64,000 bases of DNA from Chromobacterium vaccinii (GCF_000971335.1 NZ_JZJL01000017.1:1-64000); one strand, 5' to 3'; counted from the stretch's first letter, positions 25,591-35,148 are shown. The notes: generated from the letters alone by a model not told the origin. Program-made: numbers and translations.

Positions 25591-26793
25591 TTACAGCACC
25601 TCAATGATGCCGGCGGCGCCCATGCCGGTGCCGATGCACATCGTCACCATGCCATGGCCCTTCAGGCCTGCGTCGCGCATGCCGTGCACCAGCGTGGCGG
25701 TGCGGATCGCGCCGGTCGCGCCCAACGGGTGGCCCAGGGCGATCGCGCCGCCGTGCGGGTTCACTTTGGACATGTCGAGCTCCAGATCGCGCGCGACGGC
25801 CAGCGCCTGGGCGGCGAAGGCTTCGTTCAGTTCGATCCACTTCAGGTCGTCCTGCTTCAGGCCGGCCTGGGCCAGCGCGGCCGGAATGGCTTCCTTCGGA
25901 CCGATGCCCATGATTTCCGGCGGCACGCCCTTGACCGAGAAGGTCACGTAACGAGCCAGCGGCACCAGGTTGAATTCCTTCAGCACGCGCTCGGACACCA
26001 GGATCACCGCGCCGGCGCCGTCGGACATCTGCGAAGAGTTGCCGGCGGTGACAGAACCCTTGGCGTCGAAGACGGTTTTCAGCTTGGCCAGGCCTTCCAG
26101 CGTAGTCTCGCGGCGCGGGCCTTCGTCGGTGTCCAGCACGCGGGTCTTGGCGATGACTTCGCCGGTTTCCAGGTTAGGCGTGCGGTAGGTCACTTCCAGC
26201 GGAGTGATCTCGCTCTTGAACTTGCCGCCGTCGATCGCGGCCAGCGCGCGGCGGTGGGATTCCACCGCGAACGCGTCCTGGTCTTCGCGCGACACGCCCC
26301 ATTGCTGGGCCACTTTTTCAGCGGTCAGACCCATGCCGTAGGCGATGCCGTAATTCTCGTCCTTGGCGAAGATTTGCGGGTTCAGCGACACCTTGTTGCC
26401 CATCATCGGCACAAGGGACATCGATTCGGAACCGGCAGCGATCACCACGTCGGCTTCGCCGAGGCGGATGCGGTCGGCCGCCATCTGCACGGCGTTGATG
26501 CCGGACGAGCAATAGCGGTTGATGGTGATGCCGCCCACTGTGTTGGGCAGACCTGCCAGCAACACGCCGATGCGCGCCATGTTCAGGCCCTGCTCCGCTT
26601 CCGGGAAGGCGCAGCCGACCACGCAGTCGGAAATCAGCTTCGGATCCAGGTTCGGCACTTGCGCCAGCGCGCCGGTGATCACATGCGCCAGCATGTCGTC
26701 CGGACGCACATTGCGCATCATGCCGCGCGGCGCCTTGCCCACCGGAGTGCGGGTGGCGGCGACAATGTAAGCTTCTTGTACTTGTTTGCTCAT
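25591..26793 (-). CDS. fadA: Acetyl-CoA C-acyltransferase (3-ketoacyl-CoA thiolase)
   Basis: This 400-residue thiolase catalyses the last step of beta-oxidation, cleaving 3-ketoacyl-CoA with CoA to acetyl-CoA and a shortened acyl-CoA. The nucleophilic Cys is in [12 protein letters not shown] (about residue 92), the His in [14 protein letters not shown], and the second catalytic Cys in [12 protein letters not shown]. The start at 26793 has an AGGAG site and gives [17 protein letters not shown]. It lies downstream of the FadN-type gene with a 194-base gap and ends in a strong terminator. The fadN-fadA order resembles the fadNAE operon of Bacillus subtilis. It is cytosolic. Confidence 0.96.
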   Translation of the reverse strand: MSKQVQEAYIVAATRTPVGKAPRGMMRNVRPDDMLAHVITGALAQVPNLDPKLISDCVVGCAFPEAEQGLNMARIGVLLAGLPNTVGGITINRYCSSGINAVQMAADRIRLGEADVVIAAGSESMSLVPMMGNKVSLNPQIFAKDENYGIAYGMGLTAEKVAQQWGVSREDQDAFAVESHRRALAAIDGGKFKSEITPLEVTYRTPNLETGEVIAKTRVLDTDEGPRRETTLEGLAKLKTVFDAKGSVTAGNSSQMSDGAGAVILVSERVLKEFNLVPLARYVTFSVKGVPPEIMGIGPKEAIPAALAQAGLKQDDLKWIELNEAFAAQALAVARDLELDMSKVNPHGGAIALGHPLGATGAIRTATLVHGMRDAGLKGHGMVTMCIGTGMGAAGIIEVL

Positions 26794-26987
26794 TTTCGAT
26801 TCTCCTGTCGGTCGCCCGATCTGCTCTGCGGCGATCAAGCGACCTTTCATCTGGCTATTGGCCGTGTCTGCGGGAGGATTCATCGCGAGCGGGCCGAGAT
26901 CGAAGCGAGAAGCGCAGCCGTACATGTGGTACGGCGAGCATCGCAGCATTCGATATCGGTCCGCGCAGCAGAATCATCCCCAAACAC

Positions 26988-29363
26988 TTAGTTGCGCAGC
27001 GGCTTGCCGGTCGTCAGCATATTGGCGATGCGGTCCTGGGTCTTGGAGTTCTTCAGCAAGGTCATGAAGGCCTTGCGCTCCAGTTCCAGAATCCATTGCT
27101 CGTTGACCAGGGTGCCGGCCTCCAAGTCGCCGCCGGTCATCACGTCGGCGATCTGCGAGGCGATGAAGAAGTCGTGCTGGCTGATGAAATTGCCTTCCAG
27201 CATGTTCACCAGCTGGCCCTTGATCGACGCCGCGCCGGAACGGCCGGCAACCGGGAAGCCCTTCACCTTCAGCGGCGGACGGTAGCCGGATTCGGCCAGC
27301 GCCAGCGCCTGCTTCTTGGCGACGTACAGCAGCTCGTAAGCGTTGAACACCACCGGATCGCCCTTGCGGAAGAAGCCCAGCTCCTGCGCTTCCACGCCGC
27401 TGGTGGCGACCTTGGCGGTGGCGATGTTCATGAAGTAATCCTTCAGCGCGGCCAGCAGATCGCCCTTGGACTCCTGCGAAGCGCGCAGCGCGAACTCCTT
27501 GCAGCCGCCGCCGCCCGGCAGCAGGCCGACGCCCACTTCCACCAGGCCGACATAGGATTCCAGCGCGGCCACGGTCTTGTCGCAGTGCATCGCGAACTCG
27601 CAGCCGCCGCCGAACACATAACCCTGGGTGGCGGCCACGGTCGGAACCTGGCTGTAGCGCAGGCGCAGCGCGGTGGACTGGAAGCGGCCGATCATCGCGT
27701 CGATCGCGTCCCAGTCGCCCATCATGAAAGCCGGCATCATCGACTGCAGGTCGGCGCCGACAGAGAACGGCTCTTCGGTCTGCCAGATCACCAGACCCTT
27801 GAAGCGGTCCTCGGCGATGTCCAGCGCGGTGTTCAAACCATCCAGCACGGCCGGGCCGATGGCGTGGGCCTTGGACTTGAACGACACCACCAGCACTTCG
27901 TCGCCGGTGGTGAAGGCGCGCACGCCCTCGTTCTCGAACACGGTCTCGCCCAGCAGCTCGGACTTCTCGCCCAATACCTTGGCCGGAGCCAGCTGGCGCT
28001 GGTAAACGTCCAGGGTGGAGCGGCCCACCAGCTTCTTGTCGGCGGCATTGTAGGAGCCGTCGGCGAAATGCACGCCGGCGCGGTCGCCTTCCAGCACCCA
28101 GGCCGGCAGCTCGGCCTTGGCCAGGGTCTTGCCGGCGGCGATGTCTTCCTTCAGCCACTTGGCCACTTGCTGCCAGCCCGCGGATTGCCAGGTCTCGAAC
28201 GGACCGGCGGACCAGCCGAAGCCCCAGCGGATGGCGAAGTCCACGTCGCGCGCGCAGTTGGCGATGTCGCCCAGATGGAAGGAAATGTAGTGGAACACGT
28301 CGCGGAAGCAGGCCCACAGGAATTGCGCCTGCGGATGCTCGCTGTCGCGCAGCTTCTGGAATTTCTCGGCCGGATCGGAGATCTTCAGGATGTCCTTGAC
28401 CGCGTCGTCGCCCTTTTCGCCGGAGCCTACGTACTCGCCCTTGGCCGGGTCGAGCACCAGCATGCGCTTGCCGTCTTTCTTGTAGATGCCGGCGCGGGTC
28501 TTGGCGCCCAGCGCGCCGTTGGCGATCAGCTGCTGCATCCAGTCCGGCGTGGCGAACAGGCTGTGCCACGGGTCTTGCGGCAGCGTGTCCTGCATGGTCT
28601 TCACCACGTGGGCGAAGGTATCCAGGCCTACAACATCGGCGGTGCGGAAGGTGGCGGACTTCGGGCGGCCCAGGCGCGGGCCGGTCAGGTCGTCCACCAC
28701 ATCGAAGCGGATGCCGTACTTGGCGGCATTGGCGATGGTGGCCAGCATCGAGAATACGCCGATGCGGTTGGCGACGAAGTTCGGGGTATCCTTGGCGCGC
28801 ACCACGCCCTTGCCCAGCGAGGACACCAGGAAGCGTTCCAGGTTGTCCAGGATGTGGGCGTCGGAGGTCACGCAGGGGATGATCTCAACCAGGTGCATGT
28901 AGCGCGGCGGGTTGAAGAAGTGCACGCCGCAGAAGCGCGGGCGCACCGAATCCGGGCAGCCTTCGGCCAGCTTGTTGATCGACAGGCCGGAAGTGTTGGT
29001 GGCGAAGATGGTGTGCTCGCCCAGATGCGGCGCCACCTTGTGGTACAGGTCCACCTTCCAGTCCATGCGCTCGGCGATGGCTTCGATCACCAGATCGCAG
29101 TCCTTCAGCAGGTGCAGGTGGTCGTCGTAATTGGCGGGCTGGATGTGGGCGACCACATCGCTGCCGGCCAGCGGAGAGGGTTTCAGCTTCTTCAGACCGT
29201 CGATGGCCTTCAGCGCGATGCCGTTCTTGTCGCCTTCCTTGGCCGGAAGGTCGAACAGAATGGTCGGTACCTTGGCGTTAACCAGGTGGGCGGCGATCTG
29301 CGCCCCCATAACGCCAGCGCCGAGCACGGCAACCTTGCGTACATTGAATTTGGTTTGAGACAT
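26988..29363 (-). CDS. fadN: FadN-type bifunctional 3-hydroxyacyl-CoA dehydrogenase / enoyl-CoA hydratase
   Basis: This 791-residue two-domain beta-oxidation enzyme begins with the NAD-binding dehydrogenase (KVAVLGAGVMGAQIAAHL, residues about 9-26; catalytic-His region CGVHFFNPPRYMHLVEIIP). It ends with the crotonase domain (GYVFGGGCEFAMHCDKTVAA, GLVEVGVGLLPGGGG, about residues 500-700). Dehydrogenase first and hydratase last is the reverse of E. coli FadB/FadJ and matches Bacillus FadN in order and length. It hydrates trans-2-enoyl-CoA and oxidises the L-3-hydroxy product. GAGGAAA precedes the ATG at 29363; a longer upstream frame adds only 8 residues. It is followed by fadA. A PsrA-like site lies about 240 bases upstream. 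Confidence 0.92.
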   Translation of the reverse strand: MSQTKFNVRKVAVLGAGVMGAQIAAHLVNAKVPTILFDLPAKEGDKNGIALKAIDGLKKLKPSPLAGSDVVAHIQPANYDDHLHLLKDCDLVIEAIAERMDWKVDLYHKVAPHLGEHTIFATNTSGLSINKLAEGCPDSVRPRFCGVHFFNPPRYMHLVEIIPCVTSDAHILDNLERFLVSSLGKGVVRAKDTPNFVANRIGVFSMLATIANAAKYGIRFDVVDDLTGPRLGRPKSATFRTADVVGLDTFAHVVKTMQDTLPQDPWHSLFATPDWMQQLIANGALGAKTRAGIYKKDGKRMLVLDPAKGEYVGSGEKGDDAVKDILKISDPAEKFQKLRDSEHPQAQFLWACFRDVFHYISFHLGDIANCARDVDFAIRWGFGWSAGPFETWQSAGWQQVAKWLKEDIAAGKTLAKAELPAWVLEGDRAGVHFADGSYNAADKKLVGRSTLDVYQRQLAPAKVLGEKSELLGETVFENEGVRAFTTGDEVLVVSFKSKAHAIGPAVLDGLNTALDIAEDRFKGLVIWQTEEPFSVGADLQSMMPAFMMGDWDAIDAMIGRFQSTALRLRYSQVPTVAATQGYVFGGGCEFAMHCDKTVAALESYVGLVEVGVGLLPGGGGCKEFALRASQESKGDLLAALKDYFMNIATAKVATSGVEAQELGFFRKGDPVVFNAYELLYVAKKQALALAESGYRPPLKVKGFPVAGRSGAASIKGQLVNMLEGNFISQHDFFIASQIADVMTGGDLEAGTLVNEQWILELERKAFMTLLKNSKTQDRIANMLTTGKPLRN

Positions 29364-29604
29364 GGTTTCCTCGTTTTGTTGAAACACACATGAGACAGGC
29401 CCCTCTCAACCTGTCCTGCTTGCTTCAAGGACGGGCGTTGAAATCGTCCTTGCCCATTGCCCTGCGCCGGCAGGGGCTGACGCGGCGCGGGCGGGTACTG
29501 CTTGATAGAAACGACCGGGGATAATCGCTATTGTTCCGGTCTGGACCGCAATCGGCTCTCCTCGAGCGCAAACAACGGCCATATCGCGGGCATAGATAAA
29601 ATAT

Positions 29605-29617
29605 CAAACACTCGCTT
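29605..29617. promoter_or_regulatory. PsrA-like box upstream of fadN
   Basis: CAAACACTCGCTT fits CAAAC-N4-GTTT with one mismatch in the right half (GCTT). It lies about 240 bases before the fadN start, inside an AT-rich patch that could hold the promoter. This is the weakest of the four sites. Confidence 0.45.
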
Positions 29618-29724
29618 TTATGCTGGATTAGTCTAACCCATTTTGGGCAAAATCAAAGCAGGTTTTGTAAAAAAATCGCATGCGGCGCTGGCGCGAGCGC
29701 AACAACGCCGCCGGGCTGCCCAAA

Positions 29725-29745
29725 GCAAGCGGGGCGAACGCTTGC
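29725..29745 (-). terminator. Weak terminator hairpin after fadL
   Basis: GCAAGCG (29725-29731) pairs with CGCTTGC (29739-29745), 41 bases beyond the fadL stop. On the minus strand it is followed only by TTTG, so termination strength is doubtful. Confidence 0.45.
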
Positions 29746-29785
29746 GCGCCCGCCCCGAACCGGTTTTATGACGGCGCGCAGCCGC

Positions 29786-31231
29786 TTAGAAACGGTAGTT
29801 GTATTGCACGCCGATCAGCTGCAGATAAGTCTTGTAGCTGCCTTTGACCGTGCCGCCGTTGCCGGTACATGCCGCACCGGTAGTCGGGCTCACGCCAGCC
29901 GGGGAGCAGCTGTCAGTATAGTTGACGTTGGCGTTCTTGAAGTCGATGAAGCTGTAGGCCAGATCAAGCGAGCTCTGCTTGTTGATCTTGTAATTGGCAC
30001 CGAACGACAGCCAGATGCGGTCGCTGTCCGGAATGGCCGGGTGGCGCTGGTCGTCGGACTGCAGCGGCGCCTGCTCCCAAGCCACGCCGCCGCGCAGCAT
30101 CCAGGAATCGTTCAGCTGGTAGTTGGAGCCGAACGACACGCGCCAGGTATCCTTCCAGTTCTGGTGCAGCACCAGATCGCCCTGGGCAGGCGTGCTGTAT
30201 TGTTTGATGTCGATCTGCTGCATGCGCGAGTTACGCACCCAGGTCACATCGCCCATCAACGCCACTTTCGGGTTCAACTGATGGAAAAAGTTGGCGGACG
30301 CGGTTTCCGGGGTGGTCACGTCAACAGAAGCGGATGCATTTGGGTGGGCAAGTTTGGCAACGCCGCCCAAAGAGTTAGCCCCGATAGTGCCAAAACCGGG
30401 GAGAGTGAGCTGATTATTAGTGACATTATTGAATGTCCAAGTAGACGAGCCATTAAGGGTCTGCTTGATGCTGGAGCGGTACGCCAAGCCAAACCGCGTA
30501 TTTTCATCCAGCTGGAACATATAGCCAATATTCCAACCGAAGCCCCAATCATTACCTTCCACATGGGCTAGACCGTCACCCTTGACTCCCAGCGCCTGAA
30601 TAGCGGCAGCAGGCAAACCTTGCTTAGCGAGCTTTCCATTAATGCCAGAAGTCGCATCCGCCATCTGCTCCAACGTCGCGTCCATATACTGGGCGGACAC
30701 GCCGAAACCAAAGGAATGGCGCTCATCCAGTTTGAACGAGATGGACGGGTTGATGTTCAGCGACTGCAGGTTGATGCTCTTCAGCGCATAGCGGCCGGCC
30801 CAGTCGAAGCCATAGTCCAGCTTGGCGCCGTAAGGCACGTACATGCCGATGCCGGCGGTGATCTTGTCGTTGATCTTGTGCGACAGGTAGAAGGTCGGCG
30901 CGGCCACGGCCTTGGGCGCGAACGTGCCGCCATTGCCGCCGCCGGTGGGCTGGCCCAATATGTTCTTGGAACCGTTATCGGTATATTCGGAGTGTGGAAC
31001 CACCAGGGTGCCGCCGATGACGAGCTGGGTGCCGTCCAGCCGGGACAGGCCGGCCGGGTTGGTGAAGATGGTGGAAGGATCGTTGGCCTCTGCTCCGTTG
31101 GCGTGGGCGGTGCCCTGGCCGGAGACGCTCTGCGAGCCGAACTGATAACCCGAGGCCGCAGCCTGAGTCGATGCCAGACCGAGCGCGGTGCCCATGATCA
31201 TCACGGACAGGCTGAGATGCTTGAGCTTCAT
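29786..31231 (-). CDS. fadL: FadL-family long-chain fatty acid outer membrane transporter
   Basis: This 481-residue outer membrane barrel imports long-chain fatty acids. A signal peptide (VMIMGTALGLASTQAAA) ends just before the mature N-terminus SGYQFGSQSVSG, whose hatch contains the family NPA motif in DPSTIFTNPAGLSRL. The chain ends in QLIGVQYNYRF with the terminal Phe required for barrel assembly. GAGGGAAG precedes the ATG at 31231. The stretch encoding about residues 185-310 (30300-30680) is visibly less GC-rich than its flanks, hinting at replacement of exposed loops by recombination. A CAAAC-N4-GTTT site 120 bases upstream suggests PsrA control. It sits between fadN and the thioesterase. 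Confidence 0.94.
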   Translation of the reverse strand: MKLKHLSLSVMIMGTALGLASTQAAASGYQFGSQSVSGQGTAHANGAEANDPSTIFTNPAGLSRLDGTQLVIGGTLVVPHSEYTDNGSKNILGQPTGGGNGGTFAPKAVAAPTFYLSHKINDKITAGIGMYVPYGAKLDYGFDWAGRYALKSINLQSLNINPSISFKLDERHSFGFGVSAQYMDATLEQMADATSGINGKLAKQGLPAAAIQALGVKGDGLAHVEGNDWGFGWNIGYMFQLDENTRFGLAYRSSIKQTLNGSSTWTFNNVTNNQLTLPGFGTIGANSLGGVAKLAHPNASASVDVTTPETASANFFHQLNPKVALMGDVTWVRNSRMQQIDIKQYSTPAQGDLVLHQNWKDTWRVSFGSNYQLNDSWMLRGGVAWEQAPLQSDDQRHPAIPDSDRIWLSFGANYKINKQSSLDLAYSFIDFKNANVNYTDSCSPAGVSPTTGAACTGNGGTVKGSYKTYLQLIGVQYNYRF

Positions 31232-31350
31232 GCTTCCCTCTCTATTGTAGCTTGGATATTTTCATTAACGATGACTCGGTCATTGACCGCAGCATCATCG
31301 ATGCTACCAGAGAATTAGAGCAATCCAACCAGATATCAGAGCTTTTGTTC

Positions 31351-31363
31351 CAAACGTTCGTTT
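31351..31363. promoter_or_regulatory. PsrA-like box upstream of fadL
   Basis: CAAACGTTCGTTT is the best of the four sites: AAACG and CGTTT form a perfect inverted repeat about a 2-base centre, matching the CAAAC-N2-4-GTTTG consensus described for Pseudomonas PsrA. It lies 120 bases before the fadL start. Confidence 0.6.
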
Positions 31364-31408
31364 AATGCAACATTTCCACAACAATTTGTTTCCGCCACCA
31401 CATTTAGG

Positions 31409-31786
31409 CTAGGAATCGCCCAGCAATCTGGACTTTCCATCAGGGTCGACCGCGACGAAAGTGGCGATCACCTCGGTGATGCGGATGTGCGAGCCGTCCA
31501 TGCGCTCGGCCTCGACGGAGATCTTCAGCGTGATGGATTTCTGGCCGATGCGCAGGCGCTCCACATATAGATCCACCACATCGCCCAACAGGATGGGCGC
31601 GGCGAACTGGAAGGCGTTGACAGCCACCGTGGTCACCGGGCCGCGGGACAAGCGCTCGGCGTCCAGACTGCCCGCCATGTCGATCTGGCTCATCAGCCAG
31701 CCCGCCTGGACCCGGCCATAGGCATTAGTGCTGGTGGGCAAGGCGCGCACCCGCAATACCGGCGTCCGGTGTTCCTGCTGTTCCAT
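31409..31786 (-). CDS. Acyl-CoA thioesterase (YciA-type hot-dog fold)
   Basis: This 125-residue protein has TNAYGRVQAGWLMSQIDMAG near residues 20-39, the active-site block of YciA-type thioesterases in which a Gly-rich turn precedes the Asp (QIDMAG). TVAVNAFQFAAPILLGDVVD follows. It hydrolyses acyl-CoA to free acid and CoA, possibly relieving acyl-CoA build-up during beta-oxidation. It lies between fadE and fadL on the same strand, so it is probably part of the fatty-acid cluster. The upstream sequence AAGGGGGTAGGGG serves as ribosome site. It is cytosolic and of usual length. Confidence 0.88.
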   Translation of the reverse strand: MEQQEHRTPVLRVRALPTSTNAYGRVQAGWLMSQIDMAGSLDAERLSRGPVTTVAVNAFQFAAPILLGDVVDLYVERLRIGQKSITLKISVEAERMDGSHIRITEVIATFVAVDPDGKSRLLGDS

Positions 31787-31898
31787 CCCCTACCCCCTTG
31801 AAAGCGAAGCGCTGAGAAAAACGGCCGCAACAGACGCGGCCGCTTTGCTCAACACCGGATGCATGCGGCATCCGGCGCATGGTACCACGTTGCCGGAT

Positions 31899-34352
31899 TT
31901 AGAAAATCAGGCGCTGCAGCAATTGCTCGTCATGCTGATCCAGCTTCTTGTCGAAGTCATCCACCATGATCACGTCGCGCTTCAGCTTGCGGGCGCGAGT
32001 GACCGCGTCGAACTCTTCCTGATTGATCAGGCCGGTTTGCAGCGCCTCAGCCAAGCGCTCGCGCGCGGTGATGGTCTTGAACTTGCCGTCACGCGCCAAC
32101 TTGCGCAGCTTCTGTTCCACCGGCTCGGTAGCCAGGATAGCGTGCAGCGCGTGCTCCAGCACGCCCACCGGATCGGTCTCGGACTTCGGCACATACATGC
32201 CGTGGGTCAGGCGGTCGCGGGTGGCGCCCGGCTCCATCATCGCGCGGGCCACCTTGGTGCCGATGCGGTCGGAGGCCGGCTTCAGGGTCAGGCCCCACGG
32301 GAAGATCACGCGACGCAACACCCAGGCCAGACCGCGGCTAGGCAGGTTGGCCAGGAAGCCGTCCATCGCCACCTGAACATCGTACAGCGCGTTTTCCACC
32401 GCCCAGCTCATCACCGCGATGTCTTCCTTCGGCGCACCTTCACGCTCGAAACGCTTCAGGCTGGCCGTAGCGATATAGAGGCCGGACAGCATGTCGCCCA
32501 GACGCGCGGACAGCTTCTCGCGGAACTTCAGCGAGCCGCCCAGGCTGAACATCGCCATGTCGGACAGCAGCGCGAAGGCGCTGGAAAGACGGGTGACGCG
32601 CTTGTAGTACGCTGCGGTGGCGCCGCCCTTCGGGCTCTTCGCGAAGCGGGCGCAGGTCAGGCCCAGCCACAGCGAACGGACGAAGTTGCTGATCACGAAA
32701 TTGATGTGGCCGGTGATGGCCTTGTCGAACTCTGCGCCGTCGTTGGCCATCGCCGACTTCATCTCGCGCAGCACGAACGGATGGCAACGGATCGCGCCCT
32801 GGCCGTAGATGATCATCGAACGGGTCAGGATGTTGGCGCCTTCCACGGTGATGCCGATCGGCACCGCCTGATAGCCGCGCGCCAGGTAGTTGCGCGGCCC
32901 CAGCACTACGGTCTTGCCGCCGTGCACGTCCATCGCGTCATTCAGCGTTTTGCGCATGCGCTCGGTGTTATGGTACTTCAGGATGGCGGACAGCACCGAC
33001 GGCTTTTCGCCGTTGTCGAGCGCGGTCAGCGCCAGGTCCTGCGACGCTTCCATCTGGTAGGTGAAGCCGCCGATGCGGGCCATCGCCTCGTCCACGCCCT
33101 CGAACTTGCCGATGGGCAGGCCGAACTGATCGCGGATGCGGGCGAAGGCGCCGGTGGTGTAGGTGGTCAGCTTGCCGCAGGCGACGGACATCGCCGGCAG
33201 CGAGATGCAGCGACCGACCGACAGGCACTCGACCAGCATGCGCCAGCCCTGGCCGGCGTATTCGCGTCCGCCGATGATCCAGTCCAGCGGAATGAATACG
33301 TCCTTGCCCCAGGTCGGGCCGTTCATGAAGGCCGAGCCCCCCGGGAAATGGCGACGGCCGATTTCAACGCCCTCGTGCTCGGTCGGCACCAGCGCGCAGG
33401 TGATGCCGATGTCTTCCTTGTCGCCCAGCAGACGCTCGGGGTCGTACATCTTGAACGCCAGGCCCAGGATGGTGGCGACCGGCGCCAGCGTGATCCAGCG
33501 CTTTTCCCAGCTGACGCGCACGCCCAGCACGTTCTCGAAACGCTCGCCGGTGCGCGGGTGAGTGTAGGAGCCGCGGCAAACCACGCCGTAATCCGGAATG
33601 GCGCCGGCGTCGGAGCCGGCGTACGGGCTGGTCAGCGCGAAACATGGCACTTCCACGCCCTTGGCCAGACGCGGCAGGTAGTAGTCTTTCTGCGCCTCGG
33701 TGCCGTAGTGCTGCAGCAATTCGCCCGGTCCGAGCGAGTTGGGCACCATCACCGTCACCGCGGCGGTGCCGCCTCGGGTGGCGATCTTGGTCACGACTTT
33801 AGCGTGGGCGTAGTTGGAGAATTCCAGGCCGCCGTATTTCTTTTTGACGATCATGCCCAGGAAGCCATGATCCTTGATGAACTGCCACACTTCCGGGGGC
33901 AGATCCTTCAGCTCGTGAGTGATCTTCCAGTCGTCGATCATGCCGCACAGCTGTTCGGTCGGTCCGTCGATGAAGGCCTGCTCTTCCGGCGTCAGCTTCG
34001 GATCCGGGAAGGACAGCAGGCGGTTGTAATCCGGCTTGCCGGAGAACAGGTCGCGATCCCACCAGACGGTGCCGGCGTTGATGGCCTCCTGCTCGGTCTG
34101 CGACATCGCCGGCGTGATTTTCTTGAACACGCCGAACACCGGACCGGTGAAAACGGCGCGGCGCAGCGGCACGATGTTGAGCGCCGCGGCGACCACGGCG
34201 AACACCGCCCAAGCGGCGACAGGCACCGGACAGTGGAATACGAACTGGAGCGCGGCGAGCCAGGCGGCGACACCAACGGTCCAGACCAGCACCGGCGCGG
34301 CGAAATACGCCAGCGCGCCGAGCAGCACGACCAGAAGAACGGCAGCAATCAT
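31899..34352 (-). CDS. fadE: FadE-type acyl-CoA dehydrogenase (large, membrane-associated)
   Basis: This 817-residue protein is the size of E. coli FadE. Two hydrophobic helices lie at the N-terminus (about residues 1-23 and 28-60). The acyl-CoA dehydrogenase core follows, with VMVPNSLGPGELLQHYGTEA and the FAD/substrate block CFALTSPYAGSDAGAIPDYG near residues 230-260, then FEGVDEAMARIGGFTYQME and a DUF1974 C-terminal region. It performs the first, FAD-dependent step of beta-oxidation, passing electrons to ETF. GAGGG precedes the ATG at 34352. It lies 74 bases after the psrA gene with no clear promoter of its own, so the two may be co-transcribed and autoregulated. Confidence 0.96.
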   Translation of the reverse strand: MIAAVLLVVLLGALAYFAAPVLVWTVGVAAWLAALQFVFHCPVPVAAWAVFAVVAAALNIVPLRRAVFTGPVFGVFKKITPAMSQTEQEAINAGTVWWDRDLFSGKPDYNRLLSFPDPKLTPEEQAFIDGPTEQLCGMIDDWKITHELKDLPPEVWQFIKDHGFLGMIVKKKYGGLEFSNYAHAKVVTKIATRGGTAAVTVMVPNSLGPGELLQHYGTEAQKDYYLPRLAKGVEVPCFALTSPYAGSDAGAIPDYGVVCRGSYTHPRTGERFENVLGVRVSWEKRWITLAPVATILGLAFKMYDPERLLGDKEDIGITCALVPTEHEGVEIGRRHFPGGSAFMNGPTWGKDVFIPLDWIIGGREYAGQGWRMLVECLSVGRCISLPAMSVACGKLTTYTTGAFARIRDQFGLPIGKFEGVDEAMARIGGFTYQMEASQDLALTALDNGEKPSVLSAILKYHNTERMRKTLNDAMDVHGGKTVVLGPRNYLARGYQAVPIGITVEGANILTRSMIIYGQGAIRCHPFVLREMKSAMANDGAEFDKAITGHINFVISNFVRSLWLGLTCARFAKSPKGGATAAYYKRVTRLSSAFALLSDMAMFSLGGSLKFREKLSARLGDMLSGLYIATASLKRFEREGAPKEDIAVMSWAVENALYDVQVAMDGFLANLPSRGLAWVLRRVIFPWGLTLKPASDRIGTKVARAMMEPGATRDRLTHGMYVPKSETDPVGVLEHALHAILATEPVEQKLRKLARDGKFKTITARERLAEALQTGLINQEEFDAVTRARKLKRDVIMVDDFDKKLDQHDEQLLQRLIF

Positions 34353-34426
34353 TGTGTTTACCCTCGTGTTGACCCCTCAGTTCCGCATGCGCCGCCGTGA
34401 TCTTGTAATGGACTGGCGATGCGGAA

Positions 34427-35113
34427 TCAGCCTTCGATGGGCGCGACCAGACCGGCAATCACAAAAGGCACCAGATACTTGACGATCATGTCCGGATCCC
34501 GGGCGGTAACGATCTGGCTGCGCGTGAAGATTTTCAGCACATCGTTGCCGGCGAAGGCGTTGAACATGACGCTGAAGGCGAGGTGCATCCGCCAGGCGAG
34601 CTGCTCCGGCTCCAGGTGCGGCAGCGCCCGTTGGAAGGCGCTGGTATAGCGTTGCACGAACACGCTGTACTGCTGCGAGATGGTCTCGCGCAGCAGGCGG
34701 TGGTTCTCCACCAGGGTCCGCGACAGCAAGCGCACGAACATGGCGCCGCCGCGCGACGGATCCTTGGACAGAGCCAGACAGGGCCGTATGAAAGACAGCA
34801 CCAGCTGCTCCAGCGGCAAGTCTCCTTCCCGCGCCTCCAGCGTATCCAGTTCCGCCAGGCACCCTTCCAGCAAGGGCGCCAGCCTGCGCAGAAACACGGA
34901 TTCGAACAACGCATCCTTGGAGCCGAAGTGATAATTCACCGCGGCCAGATTCACCTCGGCCTGCTGGGTGATCATTCGCAGAGAAGTCGCCTCGAAGCCG
35001 TGCTCCACGAACAGACGCTCCGCGACGTCCAGGATGCGGGTTGCGGTATCGGGACGGTTGCCCTCCATGATCTCCAGAGCCTTTATTGTGTTTTGTGATT
35101 TGGTCTTGCTCAT
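34427..35113 (-). CDS. psrA: PsrA-like TetR-family regulator of fatty acid degradation
   Basis: This 228-residue TetR regulator has its HTH at about residues 24-70 (ATRILDVAERLFVEHGFEAT, then AEVNLAAVNYHFGSKDALFE). The AVNYHFGSK block and the layout of the C-terminal domain match Pseudomonas PsrA, which represses beta-oxidation genes and its own gene and is released by long-chain fatty acids or acyl-CoA. A CAAAC-N4-GTTT box 23 bases upstream of this start supports autorepression, and similar boxes lie before fadL, fadN and the lipase. It heads the fadE side of the cluster. The orthology is inferred from motifs and context. Confidence 0.85.
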   Translation of the reverse strand: MSKTKSQNTIKALEIMEGNRPDTATRILDVAERLFVEHGFEATSLRMITQQAEVNLAAVNYHFGSKDALFESVFLRRLAPLLEGCLAELDTLEAREGDLPLEQLVLSFIRPCLALSKDPSRGGAMFVRLLSRTLVENHRLLRETISQQYSVFVQRYTSAFQRALPHLEPEQLAWRMHLAFSVMFNAFAGNDVLKIFTRSQIVTARDPDMIVKYLVPFVIAGLVAPIEG

Positions 35114-35123
35114 CTCAGCTTTC

Positions 35124-35148
35124 GAACAAGCGTTTCAAACTTACGTTT
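35124..35148. promoter_or_regulatory. PsrA-like autoregulatory box(es) upstream of psrA
   Basis: CAAACTTACGTTT at 35136-35148 fits CAAAC-N4-GTTT. A weaker copy GAACAAGCGTTT at 35124-35135 directly precedes it, so two regulator dimers could bind side by side immediately before the psrA start. Confidence 0.55.

Larger units (their letters stand above)
29364..29785. other. Intergenic region between fadN and fadL
   Basis: This 422-base stretch holds no convincing gene. It contains the fadN upstream region, the PsrA-like site at 29605, an AT-richer patch (29590-29680) suited to a promoter, and a GCAAGCG/CGCTTGC hairpin (29725-29745) downstream of the fadL stop. Confidence 0.6.

Noticed and set aside
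27096..29393. Long plus-strand open frame of about 765 codons across the FadN region
   Set aside because: It is antisense to the clearly recognisable FadN-type enzyme, is rich in His/Gln/Arg as expected from reversed GC-rich codons, and has no ribosome site.
31728..34400. Plus-strand open frame of about 890 codons across fadE and the thioesterase gene
   Set aside because: It is the antisense shadow of two well-identified genes, with no domain or ribosome site.
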